This document shows, piece by piece, positions 49,957 through 57,333 of a stretch of 64,000 bases of DNA. The DNA is from Gallionella sp. (GTDB lineage: Bacteria > Pseudomonadota > Gammaproteobacteria > Burkholderiales > Gallionellaceae). Every line of letters starts with the position of its first letter. The stretch's first letter is position 1. A program made the translations under genes and the position numbers. A model generated the notes under the pieces. The model was not told the origin of the DNA and made no database searches. It saw only the letters and a program-made list of their open reading frames with translations. The DNA lies in the NCBI GenBank assembly GCA_028687575.1, contig JAQTZW010000001.1, forward strand, positions 124,001 to 188,000, given 5' to 3'.

Positions 49957-50028
49957 CAACCCAACCGGGGACACTTCCCCGTAAGGGCATGGTGTCCCTT
50001 TTTTGTTTTTCTAAAAAGGAGATTTACC
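49957..50028 (+). promoter_or_regulatory. Structured 5' leader n (type A)
   Basis: CCGGGGACACTTCCCCGTAAGGGCATGGTGTCCCTTTTTT..AAAAAGGAGATTTACCATG. Confidence 0.82.
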
Positions 50029-50493
50029 ATGTTTACTGCACTTCAAACTTTGCTGGCCACCTTGGCTAGTCTGACTGTCTCTCTGGCCGCAAACACGGAT
50101 GGCACCATTACGGTGACTGTCATTCCGAAAGGCGGCAAAGAAGGTAACACCCTCGATACCCCGCTGACACTCACCGGCACTGCCGCTGAGTTGGATGAGG
50201 GATTCGCTGGCATCTTGACCAGCTATGCGAACAAGCGTCAAAACTTGTCCGACCAACTGGCCGCGACAGAAGCGATCCTGGAAGCAGCACAAAAGGAAGC
50301 TGCTGACAAAGCGAAGAAGTCCATCGCCAAGCCGGCCAATAAAACATCCGCACCGATCACTGATGAGGAAGCAGGTTCGGGTGACGAGGACGATGATGAA
50401 GGGGGCGCAAGCTGCACCGCGCCCACATCACCGATTTCTACAGAAGCTTGCACACCTGCGGCGGCACCAGATGCCAAAGCCTTGTGGGATTAA
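50029..50493 (+). CDS. PRTRC system protein E
   Basis: MFTALQTLLATLASLTVSLA...VIPKGGKEGNTLDTPLTLTGTAAELDEGF; context. Confidence 0.82.
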   Translation: MFTALQTLLATLASLTVSLAANTDGTITVTVIPKGGKEGNTLDTPLTLTGTAAELDEGFAGILTSYANKRQNLSDQLAATEAILEAAQKEAADKAKKSIAKPANKTSAPITDEEAGSGDEDDDEGGASCTAPTSPISTEACTPAAAPDAKALWD

Positions 50494-50508
50494 GGGGAGG
50501 ATGACGAA

Positions 50509-50718
50509 ATGGCTATCCAAACTACAACCCTGACTCGCTCATTTTCGTATGGCGGCATGACGCTTCCTGATCCTGGGAAAAGTTTGTCACTTGACGACGT
50601 CCGCGATGTTTATGCAGCCGCTTACCCTGAACTGGTCTCTGCCTCCATTGAGGGGCCGGAAAAGAGGGGCGACAACTTGATCTACACGTTCAAAAAGGGC
50701 GTGGGGACGAAGGGGTAA
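50509..50718 (+). CDS. PRTRC system protein C (ubiquitin-like)
   Basis: LTRSFSYGGMTLPDPGKSLSLDDVRDVYAAAYPELVSASIEGPE...GVGTKG. Confidence 0.85.
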   Translation: MAIQTTTLTRSFSYGGMTLPDPGKSLSLDDVRDVYAAAYPELVSASIEGPEKRGDNLIYTFKKGVGTKG

Positions 50719-50721
50719 ATT

Positions 50722-50928
50722 ATGGAGTCATCAGTGAGAGCTAGGTTAAAAGCCTTATCAAAGGGTGACTCACCAACCAGGCGGGCAGGGCTAGTGATAG
50801 TCCCGCCTGCGTCTGAAGAGGAGCAATCATGCGTAACAGCATTGGTTCAACTCGTGCATTCGTCAAAGAATGCACGAAAGGAAGACCTGTTGCTGCCTCC
50901 TCCGGGGGCTTTGCCACTTGTTTTCTGA
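50722..50928 (+). CDS. Small hypothetical ORF between PRTRC-C and -F
   Basis: ORF overlapping PRTRC-F start in another frame. Confidence 0.35.
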   Translation: MESSVRARLKALSKGDSPTRRAGLVIVPPASEEEQSCVTALVQLVHSSKNARKEDLLLPPPGALPLVF

Positions 50929-51896
50929 CTCTGCCCTTCATTTCTCAAAACGTACCATTTCGCTCGGTGCATGAAGAGAATGACAGGAAATGGTTGCAGG
51001 CTGCCAAGTTGTGTGCCGAGCTGGTTGGGGATGATGAACTTGTTATCAACAGCAAAACGACAGCGCGCGACATCATCAGCCAATCATTATCTGTATGGGC
51101 TTCCAGGCACTGCGCAGATATTCAGGTGCTGGACAGCTTCGAGCTTCTGGCTGCGCTGGATCATGATGCGTTTGATCTGGACTACGAACAGAAGCCTGAA
51201 AAGGATCTTCTGTTAATCGGAATTCAGTCACAGCAAGCAACGCCATACATCAACGTCAAAGCGAAAGTCGAGAGGTTGGAGGCGGTGCATCCGGGATTCG
51301 GCCGAACTGCGATCAATTATGCAGAGTTGGCCGGATACCGGACATTCACGGCGTTTACGCCGCAAGTGGCATTTCATCACGCCTCATACCTGTATTGGTA
51401 TGGGACGGACAGTGATGAAGATTTCGAGCAAGAGCGGGGCGCGTTTGGTGATGAGGACGAGATTGATGAAGGCAGCTTGATGCCCAGTCAGTTTTTAGCT
51501 TCATTTCCAGACTACCTCTTAAATGGAGAAGTATTGGAACGCGATGTGATTCAACGCATCGCGTCCGGCACGGACGAAGCGGGTGAAACGGCTAAGGTCA
51601 TCTTGTCCATCATGGACTTGATAGACCAGGATGTCAGATTGCCTTATTCCAACAACTACTGCGGTGAGTCTGCCTTTTTCTCCTGTTATATGGGAGCCGG
51701 GGACGACATGCTTGGACGTGTGCTGGATGATTTTTATCAAAGCACCGGCGATGGCGAATACACCGACATGTACGGAATTGCAGAAGTCAAACTCGACAAG
51801 CGGTCATTTCTGAAATGGAAAACCGAAATGGAGAAAGGCTTTGCGCTCTACACACAACTGGATCGCCTGATGCGTTGCATCGGCGATGTTCAATAG
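50829..51896 (+). CDS. PRTRC system protein F
   Basis: Position and MEKGFALYTQLDRLM C-terminus. Confidence 0.75.
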   Translation: MRNSIGSTRAFVKECTKGRPVAASSGGFATCFLTLPFISQNVPFRSVHEENDRKWLQAAKLCAELVGDDELVINSKTTARDIISQSLSVWASRHCADIQVLDSFELLAALDHDAFDLDYEQKPEKDLLLIGIQSQQATPYINVKAKVERLEAVHPGFGRTAINYAELAGYRTFTAFTPQVAFHHASYLYWYGTDSDEDFEQERGAFGDEDEIDEGSLMPSQFLASFPDYLLNGEVLERDVIQRIASGTDEAGETAKVILSIMDLIDQDVRLPYSNNYCGESAFFSCYMGAGDDMLGRVLDDFYQSTGDGEYTDMYGIAEVKLDKRSFLKWKTEMEKGFALYTQLDRLMRCIGDVQ

Positions 51897-51908
51897 GAGG
51901 AAGACATC

Positions 51909-52640
51909 ATGCAAGTTCCATCAGCATGTATATCAAGCACACAGAAGGTGTACGAGATGTCCAGCGCGATCTTGTTGTACAGGGAACGCCACGGACAGAC
52001 AGTATTTGCTTCAGTGCATGACGTAAAAATAAGCAAAGAGGGCGCGGCAACCATCGAGGCGGGTACGCCGGTTTCCAAGACGGGCCTCATGAAGATGATG
52101 CAAACGCTCGTGCCGGAGGATTACGCGCCGGCAGAGTTGTTGGGGGATCACATCCTCGCCAAAGGGAGCGACCACCTCGCGTGGTATTGCAAACCTCAAA
52201 AGCGACAGGTGTGGTTCAAAAACGATGAGCTTGGGCAAGATGTAAGCGCAACTACCGATCATCCCGGGCTGGTCTTCATTATTGGCAAGGGGCATTGGTA
52301 TGTGTTCGCCGTAAAAGGCAACGAGCGCCCAATATCAGGCACGCCACTTTTTGTTTCTCCCTATCTCAATGTATGGAAGGGTGGGCATATCTGTACCGGG
52401 AATATCGAAACGCCGAAAGGCGCGATGAAGTTCAGTACGGAGGCGTGGGAAGAAGCTTTTTTCAGAAGCTACTTCACCCATCCCAACCAGCATGAAAAAG
52501 GTGCGCTGACCAAGTATCGCGGCGGGATATTCGCTCTCTGGCGTGCGTTGATGAAAGGTCGAGCATTTCCGACTAAATCATTGGTGTCGTCAGGCGAGAC
52601 GCTGGGTCAGGCATTTGAAAGGACGGTGAAGCGTGGATAG
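51909..52640 (+). CDS. PRTRC system protein B (E2-fold-like)
   Basis: SAILLYRERHGQTVFASVHDV...HPGLVFIIGKGHWYVFAVKGNERPISGTPLFVSPYLNVWKGGHICTGN. Confidence 0.85.
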   Translation: MQVPSACISSTQKVYEMSSAILLYRERHGQTVFASVHDVKISKEGAATIEAGTPVSKTGLMKMMQTLVPEDYAPAELLGDHILAKGSDHLAWYCKPQKRQVWFKNDELGQDVSATTDHPGLVFIIGKGHWYVFAVKGNERPISGTPLFVSPYLNVWKGGHICTGNIETPKGAMKFSTEAWEEAFFRSYFTHPNQHEKGALTKYRGGIFALWRALMKGRAFPTKSLVSSGETLGQAFERTVKRG

Positions 52641-53235
52641 CCGTGATGTTGCGCTGCAAAACGTGATGCCCACGGTGATGGTGCCACGCTACGTTGAACT
52701 GGAAGAACTGGACACGCCGGGCAATCGAATCTTGATGGCCGCAAACGGTGTCTGGCTGGAAGTTTGTCGCGCATGGCTGTATGTGCGTGTTCCGGTCGCA
52801 TTACCTCCGATCATCCCGGTTCCATACGGGCTGGTACGCGAGGAGTTGCGATTCGGTTTTGGTAAGTTGCCAAGAGCAATGGTCGCTCAGTTTATCGAGC
52901 AAGCCAGAGTTCGTAGTCCAAATGAGTGTGCTGCATGGGGTGTCTGGAATCAACGGACGGGCTCGTGGACGCTGCTGATGCTCGAAGAGCGTTCAGTCGG
53001 GACCGATCATATCGAAGTCAACCTGCCCACACTGGAGGAGGACGAACATAGAGTGATAGATCTGCACTCACATGGACTGCACGATGCTTTCTTTTCCAGG
53101 GAAGACAACCAGGATGACCGAGGCGAGACAAAAATCGCCGGAGTCATTGGAAATTTAGATAAGCCAGAGGTGACAGCATCTTTTCGCCTCTGTGCGAACG
53201 GGGTGTTTCTGCCACTTTCATTTGAAAGCCCGTAA
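52633..53235 (+). CDS. PRTRC system protein A (JAB/MPN metalloprotease-like)
   Basis: DLHSHGLHDAFFSREDNQDDRG. Confidence 0.85.
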   Translation: MDSRDVALQNVMPTVMVPRYVELEELDTPGNRILMAANGVWLEVCRAWLYVRVPVALPPIIPVPYGLVREELRFGFGKLPRAMVAQFIEQARVRSPNECAAWGVWNQRTGSWTLLMLEERSVGTDHIEVNLPTLEEDEHRVIDLHSHGLHDAFFSREDNQDDRGETKIAGVIGNLDKPEVTASFRLCANGVFLPLSFESP

Positions 53236-53252
53236 GGGCGGAAAGGAAACAC

Positions 53253-54080
53253 ATGATCCATAACATAGATTCACGCCTGCTCACGCGGGCGGTAAAGGTG
53301 GTGTTGGTCGGAGCGGGTGGCACTGGCTCGCACGTCTTGCGACGGCTGGCCAACATTCACCTCGCTATGGTCGAGCTAGGGCATCCGGCAGGTTTGGATG
53401 TCATTGTTATCGATCCAGACACTGTGTCTAAAACCAACGTGGGGCGGCAGAATTTCTGGCCATCCGATGTCGGGCAGTCGAAGGCTGAAATACTGGTCAA
53501 CCGCTGCAATATGTTGATGCAAACGGGATGGGTAGCTGAAGCCGCGAAAGTCACTGACGATACGCAGTTTTCCAACCCGGACATCGTGATCGGTTGCGTC
53601 GATAACAGGAAGGGCAGGGCAGCGATACTCAAGGCGCTCAAACGCAGTGTGTATTCATCAGCCTACTACCTGGATATTGGCAATCGTGAGCATGATGGAC
53701 AGGTGGTATTGGGCGAGGTCTTCGGGGCGAGCTACAAACGGGAAAATCGTTTGCCTCACGTTGCCGACCTCTATCCAGACATTATTGACGGGTCGCTAGA
53801 CGATACGGACGATACGCCCAGTTGTAGTTTGGCTGAGGCGTTGGAAAAGCAATCCTTGTTCATCAACGACACGATGGCGAATGCGGCATGCAATTTGTTG
53901 TGGGAACTGTTCCGTTACGGGCAGCTCACGCATCACGGCCAATTCGTCAATATCAGGTCAGGGCGTGTAACGCCGCTGGCCATTGATCCCGAAACGTGGA
54001 AGCGTTTTGGGTTTGAAGCAAAGCTCAAACCAAAGCGGTGCAGTAAGGTCGCAGAGGTGAGGGTGGCGCAGGACAGGTAG
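53253..54080 (+). CDS. PRTRC system ThiF/E1-like protein
   Basis: VVLVGAGGTGSHVLRRLANI...VIDPDTVSKTNVGRQNFWPSDVGQSKA. Confidence 0.92.
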   Translation: MIHNIDSRLLTRAVKVVLVGAGGTGSHVLRRLANIHLAMVELGHPAGLDVIVIDPDTVSKTNVGRQNFWPSDVGQSKAEILVNRCNMLMQTGWVAEAAKVTDDTQFSNPDIVIGCVDNRKGRAAILKALKRSVYSSAYYLDIGNREHDGQVVLGEVFGASYKRENRLPHVADLYPDIIDGSLDDTDDTPSCSLAEALEKQSLFINDTMANAACNLLWELFRYGQLTHHGQFVNIRSGRVTPLAIDPETWKRFGFEAKLKPKRCSKVAEVRVAQDR

Positions 54081-54150
54081 CAACGAGTCCCATCCTCGAT
54101 TTTTGAGGATAGGGTCACGATGAATCCCCTTGTTGGTTAATAGCCAAGAG

Positions 54151-54198
54151 GGGGCTTCACCAAGTTTTTTGCAGACTTGGTGAAGCCTCTTTTTGGCT
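54151..54198 (+). promoter_or_regulatory. Long hairpin leader (11-bp perfect stem, T-tract)
   Basis: GCTTCACCAAG-TTTTTTGCAGA-CTTGGTGAAGC-CTCTTTTT. Confidence 0.65.
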
Positions 54199-54227
54199 TC
54201 CTTATCAATTAACCCAAGGAGATCATT

Positions 54228-54305
54228 ATGTTAGTCGTATTTTTGGCTTGCTGCATCACCGGTTACACTCTTAGTCGTCCGATCATTCGGATGCTGGGTC
54301 TGTAA
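54228..54305 (+). CDS. 25-aa membrane microprotein MLVVFLACCITGYTLSRPIIRMLGL
   Basis: AAGGAGATC SD 5' of ATG; paralogue of 33354-33431. Confidence 0.7.
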   Translation: MLVVFLACCITGYTLSRPIIRMLGL

Positions 54306-54316
54306 GGAGATTCATC

Positions 54317-54470
54317 ATGTCGCTATCTGTCGAAATGAAAGTGTTTTTTGAAAAAGTGGCCAGAAAATTTTAGTCTGGCCTGTGACGTGTACCATGTTTT
54401 TTTGACTGGCAAAGAAGTAACGCCAGATGTGCGAAACAAGGTGCCGCAAGCGCTGCGTCTTGCAGCCTGA
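54317..54470 (+). pseudogene. Small hypothetical protein (~50 aa) broken by a 1-nt insertion in a T-run
   Basis: MSLSVEMKVFFEKVARK(F*) resumes as FSLACDVYHVFLTGKEVTPDVRNKVPQALRLAA*. Confidence 0.55.
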
Positions 54471-54495
54471 TCGTAGGTCGCAGTGTCAATAATTC

Positions 54496-54531
54496 AAAAC
54501 CAGCGCATTTGTTGTTGCGCTGGTTTTTTTT
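54496..54531 (+). terminator. Intrinsic terminator, copy 1 of a duplicated hairpin
   Basis: AAAACCAGCGCA-TTTGTTGT-TGCGCTGGTTTT plus T-run. Confidence 0.75.
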
Positions 54532-54990
54532 GCACTTTTTATGCCGATTCCAACGAACTCCGCCATCCACTACGAAACCAAACACCATCTGTTACGAACA
54601 CAAGCCTGCCACTGATTTCAACTGAAAACAGCTACCTGAAGTATTACAAGTAGTGTCATTATGTGAACGACCGTTAACTGATAGAGGTCAGATTGTGCAG
54701 TGATTGGCATCCATCAAGCGAGACGGAACGGCCATTCGCCGGAGGCTTTGTGACCGTCTAATCGGCCTAAGCGGAAGTATTCAGGTTCTATCGTCAGCGT
54801 CCACTATATGGCGGATAGCAGACGAAGGTTTCTAGTCAATCAGGGGTGATTCAAGCTTTTACTTCGCCATACAGCATAAAGTGGGAATACTATTTACTCG
54901 TCAACGAAGTAACAAATTTTCGAATGATGCAGAGAAAAGGCCTTGCTTTGTGATAACATTTCGATACGAGTAACGAAATTTCGAGGTCGC

Positions 54991-56481
54991 ATGATTCCCG
55001 TCGGATACGCCTACCTAATCCAACTGCTTGGTCTACAGGTTCGCCAGCTCGAACGCCCAGCCGCGATTACCGGTGCTGTCAACAAGCGAATTGACTCAGC
55101 GACGCGAGTGCTCTTCCCTCGCGGTGTTGCCATTGATGACAGTATCACCGGTCATCTTGAGTTCGCGCTACGGCACGAGGGTGTCAACCTGGAAGTAATT
55201 GATGCCGTGTTCGAGCATCTTGCTCCGAGCGAGCTGGTAGAACGGCTCGCGGCCACGCCAACCGGTGCACACATCCGGCGCATCTGTTTTCTGTGGGAAT
55301 GGCTGACGGGTCAATCCCTGCCAGTCGACGCAGTATCGACGGGTGGCTACGTCGACCTATTTCCTGCCGATCATTATGTTGTGGCCGATGAGCCTGTGAA
55401 CAGTCCCAAGTTCAGGGTGCGGGACAACGCCCTGGGTACGCGCGACTTCTGTCCGACCGTGCAACTCGCATCCGTACCGACTACCCCACCATTCGCAGAC
55501 CTGCTTGCCGAAGCTGACCGTGCCTTGGCATCGGTCACTGACCCTGCACTGTACGAACGCGCGCTGAGCTACCTTTACCTGTCTGAGACCAGGAGCAACT
55601 TCGCCATTGAGCGGGAAACGCCTAACGCCGATAAGCAGGAGCGCTTCGTACAGCTTCTGCAGCACGCCAGCGATACCGAACTCGTCACTGAAGATTGGCT
55701 GGTTGAACTGCAAAACCTTGTGGTTCGCGATGTATATAGTCAGGAAGCCTCATATCGAACCCGGCAGAACTGGCTCGAAGATAGCACGGGGCGCGTAACG
55801 TTTTTTCCGCCGGCACCGGATGACATGCGGATAGCCATGAAGGGATTGGAAGCTTTCATCAACGGGACCCGTTGCCGGAACCCGCTACTAAAAGCGGCTG
55901 CGAGTGGCTTTGGCTTCGTGTACCTGCATCCATTCATGGATGGCAACGGCAGGCTGCACCGCTTCCTGATACACCATGCCCTGGCCCGAGCACACGCAAG
56001 AGAGAACGGGGTTGTAGTGCCGGTGTCTGCTGTGATGCTCAAGAACATTCCGGACTACCTCTCCGTGCTGTCTGGCTTCTCCAAACCAGTCACGCGTCTG
56101 TGGAGCTATACACGCGGCGACATCACTCCAATCGTCACGGAAGCGGCGAATGGCCGGAGCTACCGCTACATCAACTTCGATCGCGAGGTGACATTCCTCC
56201 ATACCATGATCCAGAAAGCAGTGCAGGAGGAAATCCCGCGTGAGCTGGCGTGGCTCGTCGGCTATGACATTGCTTTTCAGCAGATTGGGGCCCAATTCGA
56301 CCTGCCGAACAAGGATATCTCAGCCCTTATTCGCATGATTCAGTCCAATCAGGGAAAACTCTCGGAGAACAGGCGCAAGCAGTTCTTTCACCTGCCTAAC
56401 GATGTTCTTGACTGTATCGAAGCTATAACTCGGGATGCATTTGGCAGCGAGACTGAGTATAACGATAATTCGATGATCTAG
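54991..56481 (+). CDS. Fic-domain protein
   Basis: YLHPFMDGNGRLHRFLIHHAL. Confidence 0.92.
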   Translation: MIPVGYAYLIQLLGLQVRQLERPAAITGAVNKRIDSATRVLFPRGVAIDDSITGHLEFALRHEGVNLEVIDAVFEHLAPSELVERLAATPTGAHIRRICFLWEWLTGQSLPVDAVSTGGYVDLFPADHYVVADEPVNSPKFRVRDNALGTRDFCPTVQLASVPTTPPFADLLAEADRALASVTDPALYERALSYLYLSETRSNFAIERETPNADKQERFVQLLQHASDTELVTEDWLVELQNLVVRDVYSQEASYRTRQNWLEDSTGRVTFFPPAPDDMRIAMKGLEAFINGTRCRNPLLKAAASGFGFVYLHPFMDGNGRLHRFLIHHALARAHARENGVVVPVSAVMLKNIPDYLSVLSGFSKPVTRLWSYTRGDITPIVTEAANGRSYRYINFDREVTFLHTMIQKAVQEEIPRELAWLVGYDIAFQQIGAQFDLPNKDISALIRMIQSNQGKLSENRRKQFFHLPNDVLDCIEAITRDAFGSETEYNDNSMI

Positions 56482-56694
56482 CGCCTGATCGACCCTTTTG
56501 CAACGAAATTTCGAACGCCGGTAGGCTTTTTCGAGTCAGTCAGCCTGGACGCAGTAATCCTCACAATATTCCGAAGTGTCCAACAAGTCTGGCGACCTTT
56601 GCGGAAGAGATGGAATTTGAATCGCCCCCGAGTCGCTAGACACCTTCGTCTGCAATCCCCCGTATAGTGGATGCTGTTTGACAGCCAACCATTC

Positions 56695-56726
56695 AAAGCC
56701 AGCGCATTTGTTGTTGCGCTGGCTTT
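56695..56726 (+). repeat. Duplicated hairpin, copy 2
   Basis: AAAGCCAGCGCA-TTTGTTGT-TGCGCTGGCTTT. Confidence 0.7.
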
Positions 56727-56818
56727 GTCGATCAACCGCGTATTAAACCCGCCCCCCAAATACTCCAGCTGTTTAAATCGAAACCGGCCAATAATTCCAA
56801 AAAATACCAAGCACAGAC

Positions 56819-56893
56819 TGTAAATATTGTTTACAAGCGTCACTATGTAAATGTAATATACAAATACAGGGCTGTAAATTATCTTTACAGCCC
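56819..56893. promoter_or_regulatory. Tandem hipBA operator candidates
   Basis: TGTAAA-TATTG-TTTACA (56819-56835) and GGGCTGTAAA-TTATC-TTTACAGCCC (56869-56893). Confidence 0.7.
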
Positions 56894-56932
56894 CCGATTT
56901 GTATTTTTGCAAAGTTCATAACGGAGGAAAAA

Positions 56933-57331
56933 GTGAACTATTCCATTAAGACCCTCAGCCAGCTGCCCTTAATGCTCAAGGGGTTTCGCAAGGCGAGAGG
57001 GCTCACTCAGGCTGCCATGGCTGAAAAGTTGGGAATCACTCAGCAAAGTTATGCCTACTTTGAAGCCAATGCTGCGACAGCCACGCTTGACAGGCTTTTC
57101 ATGGTGCTGCGCATATTGTGTGTTGAAATCTCTCTGAACCAGGCCGCTTCCGTCACAAGTATGAGCCGCATCTCCTCTGATGCGATAGGCAAGAACACCA
57201 CGATGGTCAACCCTTCAAATCAGAAGATCGGCAAAATAGCTGGCACAGAAACGATTAAGGAAAAGAAACCGTCAGCGGCTATAAAACCGGAGCGCATTAT
57301 TTCCATCACACAGAAGAAGGAAAGTTGGTAA
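56933..57331 (+). CDS. hipB: HipB-like XRE antitoxin
   Basis: LMLKGFRKARGLTQAAMAEKLGITQQSYAYFEAN; upstream of hipA. Confidence 0.85.
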   Translation: MNYSIKTLSQLPLMLKGFRKARGLTQAAMAEKLGITQQSYAYFEANAATATLDRLFMVLRILCVEISLNQAASVTSMSRISSDAIGKNTTMVNPSNQKIGKIAGTETIKEKKPSAAIKPERIISITQKKESW

Positions 57332-57333
57332 TC

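Noticed and set aside
33281-50028. Leader repeats as a CRISPR array or transposon ends
   Set aside because: Repeats are kilobases apart, each placed immediately 5' of a different gene; no spacers, no transposase
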